Shown here in pieces: positions 15,312 through 22,349 of a stretch of 40,557 nt of DNA. The number at the start of each line of letters is the position of its first letter. The stretch's first letter is position 1. This DNA comes from a virus. The translations under genes were made by a program, and so were the position numbers. The notes under the pieces are model-generated. The model was not told where the DNA came from, made no database searches, and was given only the letters and a program-made list of their open reading frames with translations. The stretch covers positions 1 through 40,557 of the IMG/VR virus record IMGVR_UViG_3300031749_000013; one strand, written 5' to 3'.

Positions 15312-15773
15312 ATGAAGGGCTACAGAATCGAGTTAGGTGCCTTAAAAGAGGTCCCAATTTATGAGGATCACAGTAGGGGGAAAAATTGGTGCGCCATTAT
15401 ATCCCCCGATCCTAAATCTCCCGGTGGATTATATAGGGAATTTGTAGAAAGGGCTCATCTACCATACTATTATATGGTAGATGAAATAAAGGTCGGTGAT
15501 GTTTTAGAGTTCGGAGCCGACTATTATACAAGAAGTCGGCACAAATCAGCGAATAGATTGTATGCTGTAGTAATAGCTAAAACAAGCACAGAATTAGTTT
15601 TAGAAGAATTTACAAAACCCCAAGATGCATTCGAGTATGCGCAAAAATTACAGGCAAGAGAAATAGAAGATGTTGAGTTACCAATTAATGAGGAATTAGC
15701 AAAATATAGTGATGAGGAATTAATTAGAGAGCTTGAAAGAAGGGGATACAAAGTAGAAACTAAAGAGGAATAA
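15312..15773 (+). CDS. Accessory protein, unknown
   Basis: 153 aa with GGAGGTGG upstream and its own promoter and terminator. The first 90 residues look like one beta-rich domain (RIELGALKEVPIYEDHSRGK, WCAIISPDPKSPGGLYREF, DVLEFGADYYT). The C-terminus holds a helical motif, LAKYSDEELIRELERRGYKV. No family was recognised. Single-gene expression from a strong promoter in a block that also carries an anti-CRISPR makes a counter-defence role a fair guess only. Confidence 0.65.
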   Translation: MKGYRIELGALKEVPIYEDHSRGKNWCAIISPDPKSPGGLYREFVERAHLPYYYMVDEIKVGDVLEFGADYYTRSRHKSANRLYAVVIAKTSTELVLEEFTKPQDAFEYAQKLQAREIEDVELPINEELAKYSDEELIRELERRGYKVETKEE

Positions 15774-15783
15774 GGGATAACAG

Positions 15784-15815
15784 CGGGGATCCAGTAATGG
15801 GTCCCCGTTTTTTTT
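15784..15815 (+). terminator. Intrinsic terminator
   Basis: Stem cggggatcc (15784-15792), loop agtaat, gggtccccg (15799-15807), one G-U pair, then eight T. A strong factor-independent terminator after the 15312 gene. Confidence 0.9.
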
Positions 15816-15879
15816 ATTTTTGTAAAATAGTTTGGAAAATATAAAAATGCTTAATAAAAGAAAATATGGAGGTGCTGAG

Positions 15880-16452
15880 ATGAGGATGAAGGTAGACGGG
15901 TTTGATATGGAGATTGAGATTATAGGAACGAGGGAAGACTGGAAGTATAACATCATAGCAGAATTTTATTGGGGAGAAAGAGTTAGAACAAGGCTTATCT
16001 ACAGAGAAGATGAATATAGAAGGTATTTATACTGGAGAGAGAAAAATCAAAAGTTTTATATTACAAAAGAGCAATATCAACAGCTATTAAAAGAAGCAGA
16101 AAAGCTTGAGACAAAGGAAGAACACGAAAAAAAGGTAAAAGAAGAATTACAGCAACAAATCAAAAATCAGACTGGAAAATTAATCAGGGAAGTTTTTACA
16201 GTAAGCGATAACTGGATAGACTATGAGAGACAATATTTGAAAAAGGAAGGAATAAAGGAAGTATTAGACAAGAACGGGCATATAATACACGACGCACAAA
16301 TTTTGTATGTTTTAAAAGATTTGGGGAAAAATGAGATGACAGTGGAGGAATTTTTGGAATATTGGAATAATAAATATGCAGATGAATATGATAAAAATTT
16401 AAGAAGAAGGAAAGAAAGGGAAAGTTGGGAAGAAGAAGACGACGACGAGTAA
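15880..16452 (+). CDS. Accessory protein, paralogue A
   Basis: 190 aa from ATG 15880, which follows GGAGGTG at 15868; an earlier in-frame TTG at 15832 has no site. It is paralogous to the 16567 protein: both start with a FDMEIEIIGT or LEIELRIEGL strand, share KFYITKEQYQQL / YIQISEQDYQNI, and end with DKNGHIIHDAQI / DKNGSWITDATI followed by VEEFLEYWNNKYADE / LDDFMAIYNAKYADK. The middle is a Glu/Lys/Gln coil. The C-terminus is very acidic (EEEDDDE). Function unknown. Confidence 0.65.
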   Translation: MRMKVDGFDMEIEIIGTREDWKYNIIAEFYWGERVRTRLIYREDEYRRYLYWREKNQKFYITKEQYQQLLKEAEKLETKEEHEKKVKEELQQQIKNQTGKLIREVFTVSDNWIDYERQYLKKEGIKEVLDKNGHIIHDAQILYVLKDLGKNEMTVEEFLEYWNNKYADEYDKNLRRRKERESWEEEDDDE

Positions 16453-16505
16453 TAAGGTTTTTTTTATCTGAACATGGGGAAAAAATAAAAAAAATATAAA
16501 AAGTA

Positions 16506-16534
16506 TTGACAAAAGAAAAAATTGGTAGTATAAT
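16506..16534 (+). promoter_or_regulatory. Perfect-consensus sigma-A promoter
   Basis: TTGACA (16506-16511), exactly 17 bp, TATAAT (16529-16534), followed by the leader AAATAAATGATGGAGGTG and the ATG at 16567. Both boxes match the consensus fully, so very strong early transcription is expected. Confidence 0.9.
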
Positions 16535-16566
16535 ATAATTAAAATAAATGATGGAGGTGTTTAAAA

Positions 16567-17178
16567 ATGAAGATAAAGAGCATTAAGGGATTAGAGATTG
16601 AATTGAGAATAGAGGGATTGAGAAGCAATTACAAAATTATCGGGAAATTTAGAGTAGAAGGAAAAGAAATAGAGGCTGAATTGGATTTACAAGATTGGAG
16701 GACAAGTTCAAGAAATAAAACACAATATCCTGGCTTATACTATTCAGCTAAGCAAGCTTATATACAGATTAGCGAACAAGATTATCAAAATATAAAAGAT
16801 GAAATAAGTAGATTACCAGATGGACAAAAAATTATAAGATTAGTGAAAACTACAAGGGATGTAGATGGATACGTAGTAGATGATGTGATAATAGAAAAAG
16901 TAAACGTAGCAGGGATAACAGATAAGAATGGTAGTTGGATCACAGACGCTACCATAAAGGCGGTTATGGTAGCGGAAGGGATAACGGAAATAACATTAGA
17001 CGATTTTATGGCAATATATAATGCAAAATATGCTGATAAACAAAAAGATGCATGGGAAAAAGCAAAGCAAGAGCTAAGAAGGCAATACATGAACGACGCT
17101 ATGGAAACAGGGGAAAAACAAGCATTACAAAATATATTTGGATCTATAGAGGAAAAAGAGGAAAGCGGGGATCAGTAA
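16567..17178 (+). CDS. Accessory protein, paralogue B
   Basis: 203 aa, a diverged paralogue of the 15880 protein (shared motifs listed there). The N-terminal domain is beta-rich (IKGLEIELRIEGL, YKIIGKFRVEGKEIEAEL); the C-terminal domain holds GITDKNGSWITDATI and a helix ending in acidic residues. Its own perfect promoter lies upstream, and its stop codon lies in the loop of the next terminator, so this is a single-gene transcription unit. No known family. High expression and small size fit an inhibitor or decoy protein, which is inference. Confidence 0.65.
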   Translation: MKIKSIKGLEIELRIEGLRSNYKIIGKFRVEGKEIEAELDLQDWRTSSRNKTQYPGLYYSAKQAYIQISEQDYQNIKDEISRLPDGQKIIRLVKTTRDVDGYVVDDVIIEKVNVAGITDKNGSWITDATIKAVMVAEGITEITLDDFMAIYNAKYADKQKDAWEKAKQELRRQYMNDAMETGEKQALQNIFGSIEEKEESGDQ

Positions 17179-17195
17179 GGTCCCCGCTATTTTTT
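17164..17195 (+). terminator. Intrinsic terminator with the stop codon in its loop
   Basis: Stem agcggggatc (17164-17173), loop agtaa, ggtccccgct (17179-17188), then ATTTTTT. The stop TAA of the 16567 gene is 17176-17178. It is closely similar to the terminator at 15784, as expected of duplicated cassettes. Confidence 0.9.
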
Positions 17196-17253
17196 ATATA
17201 TCTGAACAATGTGGGAAAATTTTTTTTAAAAAAATAAATGATGGAGGTGGATC

Positions 17254-17835
17254 ATGAAGGAGATTAAAAGATTTTTAAGGGGAGTTTTAAGGAGAAAAGA
17301 AAATAGAAAAGAGATAGTAAGAACCAGAGAATATACATGGAAAGAAAAAGTATTAATGGACGCTATTAAAATAAGAAAAGACGAAATAGACTTAATTGAG
17401 TATGTAGATCAAGAGAGGTTCCAAAAGTTTTTTGGGAAAATAGTTCCACACCATACTAGGGATATTCACAATATATACAATTTTAAGGAGTCTTATTTTT
17501 ATGTATACATTGCAACTAGACCAGATAGAGGGGATAATCCAGCGCACGGATATTTCTTTAAGAAACTCCCAGTGGAATGGGTCGATATTAATACAGATAA
17601 GATAACTAGGTGGGATTTGGAGTTTAGAAGGCATTATGAGGACATGGAAAAAAGACCACACTTAGGAAAAGACTTGTTTATATTTACGGTCGAGGAATTA
17701 CTACAAAGCTATGCACGCTATATACAAAACGCACACAAAAACGAGGCAATAATTGTAGTAGTGGAGGGGATAAAGGACAAATATGGTAGATGGGATAAAG
17801 TGTATTACACAGACTGGTATCTTAAGGATAGGTAA
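17254..17835 (+). CDS. Accessory protein, unknown, third cassette
   Basis: 193 aa. The leader AAATAAATGATGGAGGTGGATC before the ATG is nearly the same as those before 15312 and 16567. A basic N-terminus (KRFLRGVLRRKENRK) is followed by an alpha/beta body with YFYVYIATRPDRGDNPAHG and a C-terminal VVVEGIKDKYGRWDKVYY, which weakly recalls the GITDKNGSW part of paralogue B. No family was recognised. Transcription probably comes from the 16506 promoter by read-through, since no promoter is evident at 17197-17253. Confidence 0.6.
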   Translation: MKEIKRFLRGVLRRKENRKEIVRTREYTWKEKVLMDAIKIRKDEIDLIEYVDQERFQKFFGKIVPHHTRDIHNIYNFKESYFYVYIATRPDRGDNPAHGYFFKKLPVEWVDINTDKITRWDLEFRRHYEDMEKRPHLGKDLFIFTVEELLQSYARYIQNAHKNEAIIVVVEGIKDKYGRWDKVYYTDWYLKDR

Positions 17836-17837
17836 AA

Positions 17838-17865
17838 AAACGGGGCGGGTTATCCCGCTCCGTTT
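17838..17865 (+). terminator. GC-rich hairpin, weak terminator
   Basis: Stem aaacggggcggg (17838-17849), loop TTAT, cccgctccgttt (17854-17865), 12 pairs with one G-U. Only TTTAAATA follows, so termination may be partial and allow expression of the next genes. Confidence 0.6.
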
Positions 17866-17888
17866 AAATATAGAAAGGAGGTTTTAAA

Positions 17889-18203
17889 ATGATATTTAAA
17901 AAGGATTTGGAGAGATTAAGAGGGGTAATAATGGAATGGGTTGATGGGGGGTTGCAACAACAAAAAGAAAATATAGGTGTAGCTATAGACAAGATAGCAA
18001 ACATTTATTATGAGTTTTATTCTATCGAAGGCAATAATATAAATGTAGTAATAAACAATATAATGAAAAGTTTAAGCGATGTATTTATATATGGTGATAA
18101 AATTTTGTGGGAAAGCAATGATGACAAACTGGTAATAAATGTAATATATAGGTTTCCAGATGGGAAAAGTAATATAAAAAAAATTATTTTAGAAAGGAGG
18201 TGA
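17889..18203 (+). CDS. Accessory protein, unknown, just upstream of acrIII-1
   Basis: 104 aa with AAAGGAGG upstream. It is mostly helical in the first 75 residues (KDLERLRGVIMEWVDGGLQQ, ISO-rich helices after), with a C-terminal beta pair (KLVINVIYRFPDGKSNIKKIILE). The final RFPDG strand slightly resembles the RLPEG part of the next protein, but overall homology is not clear. Its stop lies next to the ribosome-binding site of the anti-CRISPR gene, so the two are co-transcribed. Confidence 0.6.
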   Translation: MIFKKDLERLRGVIMEWVDGGLQQQKENIGVAIDKIANIYYEFYSIEGNNINVVINNIMKSLSDVFIYGDKILWESNDDKLVINVIYRFPDGKSNIKKIILERR

Positions 18204-18208
18204 AAAAG

Positions 18209-18565
18209 ATGGGAAAATTATACTTGCTTAATGCCCCTATCATGCCAAACGAGGGCGTGTATATTTACAACACGCTCTCAAAAGAAAAGTTTATCGAGGC
18301 ATTTAATCGCAATAGGGAATATTATGAAGTTGTAAGCGCAATTGGACATCAAAGCACCGCAGATTTATTATCAAAAATTCTAAATTACAAGGTGGAAATG
18401 AACAGAATAAATATCGAATTTAAGGATGGAGATATGGCATTGGTTATTAAGGTTAAAACAAGGCTTCCGGAAGGCCATATCCTCACAGATGAAGAATTAG
18501 AAAAAGTAGAAATCGAATATGGTTCTATTTATTTCCGCCCCGCTTACTACGGGGCCTATATTTAA
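18209..18565 (+). CDS. acrIII-1: Type III anti-CRISPR ring nuclease (AcrIII-1, DUF1874 / B116-like)
   Basis: 118 aa from ATG 18209, which lies 6 nt after AGGAGGTG; the GTG at 18200 is part of that site. The family signature is clear: KLYLLNAPIMP, then VVSAIGHQSTADLLSKIL, the NRINIEFKDGD strand, and TRLPEGHILTDEELEKVEI. His47 in GHQSTA falls at the same residue number as the catalytic His47 of SIRV1 gp29. That enzyme cleaves cyclic tetra-adenylate and so silences type III CRISPR effectors. The protein would act in the host cytoplasm early in infection. A YddF-like role in a mobile element is the alternative, but the fold is the same. A 10-bp hairpin (18251-18279) lies in the early coding region. 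Confidence 0.88.
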   Translation: MGKLYLLNAPIMPNEGVYIYNTLSKEKFIEAFNRNREYYEVVSAIGHQSTADLLSKILNYKVEMNRINIEFKDGDMALVIKVKTRLPEGHILTDEELEKVEIEYGSIYFRPAYYGAYI

Positions 18566-18571
18566 AAATAC

Positions 18572-18592
18572 GGGGTGGTCTAAGACCACCCC
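18572..18592 (+). terminator. Hairpin after the anti-CRISPR gene
   Basis: Stem ggggtggtc (18572-18580) and gaccacccc (18584-18592), 9 perfect pairs around taa. No T run, so it is more likely an attenuator or RNA-processing stem than a full terminator. Confidence 0.5.
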
Positions 18593-18614
18593 TAATCTGA
18601 AAGGAGGCTTAAAA

Positions 18615-18953
18615 ATGAAAAAGATCGAGTTAGACAAGATAACTTTAGACGATTTATGGGAAGAGGGGGATGTCGCAAATATCCCCCACGGGGCCAAAAG
18701 GGTCGTTTACTACGATCTAATAAATGGGGTTTTATCTTCATTTCTACTTGTAGGGGGTGAGATAATATCACGGGACGAATATATAATTTTGGAGGTTTTT
18801 GAAAGCGTGGACTCCTGGTATTCCAAAATTCCCCAAACTTATATCGAACTCGGGGTAGAAATAGACGAGTTTGGGGAGCCCGAAAGGGATCAGTTATTAA
18901 GGGCATATAAAACGTTATGGGCTGAAAATTACGTAGTTCCAGAAATTTATTAG
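18615..18953 (+). CDS. Accessory protein, unknown, downstream of acrIII-1
   Basis: 112 aa from ATG 18615 behind AAAGGAGG; the longer in-frame start at 18519 lies inside the anti-CRISPR gene and has no site. Acidic, mixed alpha/beta (LDKITLDDLWEEGDVANI, VVYYDLINGVLSSFLLVGGE). No family was recognised. It sits between the anti-CRISPR gene and the HTH-tailed gene, so it is a candidate anti-defence protein by association only. Confidence 0.6.
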   Translation: MKKIELDKITLDDLWEEGDVANIPHGAKRVVYYDLINGVLSSFLLVGGEIISRDEYIILEVFESVDSWYSKIPQTYIELGVEIDEFGEPERDQLLRAYKTLWAENYVVPEIY

Positions 18954-18967
18954 GGAGGTGGAGAATA

Positions 18968-19654
18968 ATGACTAAGTATGTGTTTTTTGAAGGTTATGCA
19001 ACTCAAGAACTATTAGAGGCACGTGCGAAGGGCGAGATAACAGAATTATTTAAAAAATATGGACTTCCTCATAAGGAGTATGCTTATGGGGAAACTCCTA
19101 TATCCTTCGAGTTTGAAGAGGAAAAAGTGGGATATAGGGGAAATTTAAAGAGAGTAAAGCTTAGCGGCAGGGTTCGTGCACATGTGAACTTAGGATTGGT
19201 ATTATTGGAATTACAACAAAACGGCAAATATGAAATGTATAAATCAAATACTCCCGGATATACATCGCAAGAGCTATCTGAAAGGTATGCGATACAGCAA
19301 ATATTAGAGAGCTTTCCTAACGAAAAAATCAACGAAATAAAAAATGAAATAAAGCAAAAATTAATGAATTTAATGGTTATCGAAAAAGAAACAGACACAG
19401 CAAGACCATTCCCACGCCCCGAAATCGTAGATTTTGACAAGGTTTTTGATGAACAATATTTTACTCCTAAAGAAGTAGGGGAAAAATTGAGAGTATCAGA
19501 AATAACAGTGATAAAATGGCTTAACAAGGGAGTTTTAAGGGGCATAAAGGTAGGAGGACTCTGGAGAATACCCGAGTCGGAATACAGAAGGTTAATAATG
19601 GGGATAAAAAACTGGGAAGAGTGGGTCACTAAAGATATAGGCGAAGACGAGTAA
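18968..19654 (+). CDS. Protein with C-terminal excisionase-type HTH; Aca-like candidate
   Basis: 228 aa with GGAGGTGG upstream. Residues 1-160 are an unrecognised alpha/beta domain (YVFFEGYATQELLEARAKG, VGYRGNLKRVKLSGRVRAHV). Residues about 163-212 form an HTH_17 domain (YFTPKEVGEKLRVSEITVIK, WLNKGVLRGIKVGG, then LWRIPESEY) much like that of the 8777 protein. As the last gene of the anti-CRISPR transcript, before a strong terminator, it may act as an anti-CRISPR-associated regulator. Its large N-terminal domain is unusual for that role. Confidence 0.65.
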   Translation: MTKYVFFEGYATQELLEARAKGEITELFKKYGLPHKEYAYGETPISFEFEEEKVGYRGNLKRVKLSGRVRAHVNLGLVLLELQQNGKYEMYKSNTPGYTSQELSERYAIQQILESFPNEKINEIKNEIKQKLMNLMVIEKETDTARPFPRPEIVDFDKVFDEQYFTPKEVGEKLRVSEITVIKWLNKGVLRGIKVGGLWRIPESEYRRLIMGIKNWEEWVTKDIGEDE

Positions 19655-19667
19655 GTAAGGTAATTTT

Positions 19668-19703
19668 AAGGGGGATCCTAAACGGGATCCCCCTTATTTT
19701 TTT
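19668..19703 (+). terminator. Strong intrinsic terminator ending the accessory island
   Basis: Perfect 11-bp stem aagggggatcc (19668-19678) with ggatccccctt (19685-19695), loop taaacg, then ATTTTTTT. It separates the island from the methyltransferase genes. Confidence 0.93.
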
Positions 19704-19756
19704 GTATACCTCAATTACATCCTTTTACTCCTTAAAATCGTGGTATTTTTGTAAAT

Positions 19757-20956
19757 ATGAAGATAGAGGAGATGCGTTTAGAAAAAAGGAAAGTCAAAGA
19801 TCTCAAAGAGTATCCCGGAAATCCTCGCAAGATGGATAAGGCAACACTTGAAAAGCTAAAGAAGTCCATTAAGGAGTTCGGTTATGTTCAACCTTTGATA
19901 GTAAACAAAACTAACGAATGCATCGGAGGAAATCAAAGACTAAGAGCGCTAAAAGAACTCGGAGTTGAAGAGGTCGACGTAATAGTTGTAGATCTTCCAA
20001 AATCGAAGGAAAAGGCTTTAAATTTAGCTTTGAATAAAATTGTAGGTGAGTTCGATGAGGACTTACTTAAAAGTTTTATAGAAGATATAGATTCAATAGA
20101 TCTTGAATTGACTGGCTTTGATGATGACGAGATCGGATTTCTGGAAGATGCAGAGATAAAAATAGAAGAGGATGCTTATGAAGAAGAGGAGAATATAGAA
20201 GTCAACGTCAAACGAGGAGATATCTATATTTTGGGGAATCATAGGTTGATATGTGGAGATTCTACTTGCTTAGATGATGTAAAAAGGCTTATGGCGGGGG
20301 AAAAGGCGGATATGGTTTTTACAGATCCCCCATACAATGTCTCCTATTCAAGCCGAAGCGAGACTAAGAATTTTAAAGAAATAGAAAATGATAATTTATC
20401 CACAGAGGAATTTAAGAACTTTCTGTTTAGAATAGGCGAGAGTATAAACTATGCATTAAAAGACGACGGAGCAATTTATATATGCCATAGTGATTCGGAG
20501 ATGAATGCTATTCCATTCTACGAGTTATTTACGATGATGGGCTGGACGAGGAGTGCGAGCATCATTTGGGTTAAAAACGTGGTCTCAATGGGTTGGCAAC
20601 ATTATAGGAGCAAGCACGAGGTTATATCATACGGTTGGAAGCGTGAGAAACCCTACTTTATCGATGATAGGGGACAAGATACAGTCTGGGAGGTAGACAA
20701 AGATAACGTTCTTGAGTATATGCACCCCACACAGAAACCCGTTGAACTTCCCGCACGAGCGATAAGAAATAGCTCTCGTAAAGGCGAAATAGTTTTAGAT
20801 TTATTCGGGGGTTCTGGATCAACGCTTATTGCATCAGAGCAATTAGGAAGAAGGTGTTTTATGATGGAGCTTGATGAATATTATTGTCAAGTGATCATAA
20901 ATAGATGGGAAAAGTATACGGGAAAAAAGGCGGTGAAAGTAAGTGGAGGAACTTAG
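19757..20956 (+). CDS. ParB-domain DNA methyltransferase 1 (beta class, DPPY)
   Basis: 399 aa. Residues about 8-115 are a ParB/sulfiredoxin-like domain (YPGNPRKMDKATLEKLKKSI, then GGNQRLRAL). The methyltransferase follows with catalytic DPPYN (190-194) before the AdoMet motif DLFGGSGST (348-356), the order of beta-class N6-adenine or N4-cytosine enzymes. HPTQKPVELPARAI is typical. ParB-methyltransferase fusions are common in phages, which use them to hide from restriction. No good ribosome-binding site precedes ATG 19757. No restriction enzyme is near, so it is an orphan. Confidence 0.88.
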   Translation: MKIEEMRLEKRKVKDLKEYPGNPRKMDKATLEKLKKSIKEFGYVQPLIVNKTNECIGGNQRLRALKELGVEEVDVIVVDLPKSKEKALNLALNKIVGEFDEDLLKSFIEDIDSIDLELTGFDDDEIGFLEDAEIKIEEDAYEEEENIEVNVKRGDIYILGNHRLICGDSTCLDDVKRLMAGEKADMVFTDPPYNVSYSSRSETKNFKEIENDNLSTEEFKNFLFRIGESINYALKDDGAIYICHSDSEMNAIPFYELFTMMGWTRSASIIWVKNVVSMGWQHYRSKHEVISYGWKREKPYFIDDRGQDTVWEVDKDNVLEYMHPTQKPVELPARAIRNSSRKGEIVLDLFGGSGSTLIASEQLGRRCFMMELDEYYCQVIINRWEKYTGKKAVKVSGGT

Positions 20957-22349
20957 AATAGAGAAAAAGAAAATAAGTGAATTAAAAGAATTTCCAGGAA
21001 ATCCAAGGTCAATTGACCTCCGCACACTTGAAAAATTAAAAAAATCTATACAGGAGTTTGGATATGTAGAACCGCTCGTTTGGAATGAGAGAACTGGGCA
21101 CGTAGTAGGTGGAAATCAAAGACTGAAGGTATTGAAATCGTTAGGCATCGAAGAAGTAGATGTAGTAGTAATAAATATCAGCGAAGTTCAAGAGAAGACG
21201 CTTAATCTCGCATTGAATAGAATTCAGGGAGATTGGGATTATGACTTGCTAAAAGAGATTTTGACGGATATTGAAGAACTCAATGGAGATTTGGATTTGA
21301 CAGGGTTCACTGAGGAGGAGTTGGAATTATTCTTGCGAGATGTAGAAGAGCTTACAAAAAAAGAAAAAGAAAAAGAGAAGACCGAAATACCCAGGAGGGC
21401 TAAATATGGAGATTTATGGAGACTGGGGGAACATTTAGTGCTATGCGGAGACTCGACGGATCCGAACTCGTATAAAAAACTGCTAAAAGACTTAAAGATA
21501 AATACAATAGTCACATCTCCCCCGTATGCGATGCAACGAAAAAACGAGTATGGGGGGATCCCTCCGGAGGAATATCCTGATTGGTTTGTGTCTTTATCGG
21601 CAATTTTAAAAAGTTATTTAGCGGATGACGGATCCCTCTTCGTAAATATAAAAGAGCATGCAGAAAAAGGACAAAGAAGTCTCTACGTTATGAAGATGGT
21701 AATAAAAATGGTTGAAGATGGGCAGTGGAAATTTATAGATGAATTGATATGGAAGAAGCCGGGACTTCCGGGTGGATATAAAAACAGATTACGGAATGAA
21801 TACGAACCCGTTTTTTGGTTTATAAAAGACACTGCTAAGGTGGTGGAGAGAGAGGTAGAAGAGGGTTGGATAGACGATGAGGAGGCAGTATTAGAAGATG
21901 AATATGGAAGAGTATTTCACTTCACAAAAGAGACAAAAATTAGGTTTTATCCTAAATCGTTAGGAAGACCCTCCGACGAGATAGTAAAAAAGAATGTAAA
22001 TAATGTAACAAAAACAAATAACAAAAATGTAAGTTTAGGGGGAATAAAGCAGAGGGGAATAGCAAGACCCGGCAATGTTATAACTCTTCAAACAAATAAA
22101 GAGATATGGGGACATCCCGCTATGTATCCCGTAGAGCTACCTTTATTTCTAATAAAACTTACAACACTACAAGGAGATATTGTATTTGATCCTTTCTTGG
22201 GAGCGGGGACAACTCTTATCGCAGCGGAGAGATTGAAGAGGAGGTGTTTTGGAATAGAACTCAAGGAGGAATATGTAGATATTGTTCTTGCTAGGTGGGA
22301 GGCGGAGACAGGAGAGAAGGCTGAGCTAGTTCAGGAGGTAGAAGGATAA
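20943..22349 (+). CDS. ParB-domain DNA methyltransferase 2 (TSPPY, probably N4-cytosine)
   Basis: 468 aa from GTG 20943, overlapping the previous gene by 14 nt. The ParB domain is a close paralogue of the one upstream (FPGNPRSIDLRTLEKLKKSI, GGNQRLKVL). The catalytic motif is TSPPYA (191-196), the form usual for N4-cytosine methyltransferases, and the AdoMet motif is DPFLGAGTT (416-424). A region of about 120 aa between them has KKPGLPGGYKNRLRNEYEPV, which may be the target-recognition part. Substrate specificity cannot be read from the sequence. Confidence 0.87.
   Translation: MEELRIEKKKISELKEFPGNPRSIDLRTLEKLKKSIQEFGYVEPLVWNERTGHVVGGNQRLKVLKSLGIEEVDVVVINISEVQEKTLNLALNRIQGDWDYDLLKEILTDIEELNGDLDLTGFTEEELELFLRDVEELTKKEKEKEKTEIPRRAKYGDLWRLGEHLVLCGDSTDPNSYKKLLKDLKINTIVTSPPYAMQRKNEYGGIPPEEYPDWFVSLSAILKSYLADDGSLFVNIKEHAEKGQRSLYVMKMVIKMVEDGQWKFIDELIWKKPGLPGGYKNRLRNEYEPVFWFIKDTAKVVEREVEEGWIDDEEAVLEDEYGRVFHFTKETKIRFYPKSLGRPSDEIVKKNVNNVTKTNNKNVSLGGIKQRGIARPGNVITLQTNKEIWGHPAMYPVELPLFLIKLTTLQGDIVFDPFLGAGTTLIAAERLKRRCFGIELKEEYVDIVLARWEAETGEKAELVQEVEG

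Noticed and set aside
17052-17237. 61-aa plus-strand ORF over the end of the 16567 gene
   Set aside because: Out of frame with the paralogue, crosses a strong terminator, no ribosome-binding site.
19084-19629. 181-aa minus-strand ORF
   Set aside because: Opposite the HTH-tailed gene, Ser/Phe-rich shadow composition, no start signals.
19700-19712. TTTGTATACCT here and again at 27927 as a shared site
   Set aside because: Only two copies, short and AT-rich, no consistent position relative to genes; chance is not excluded.
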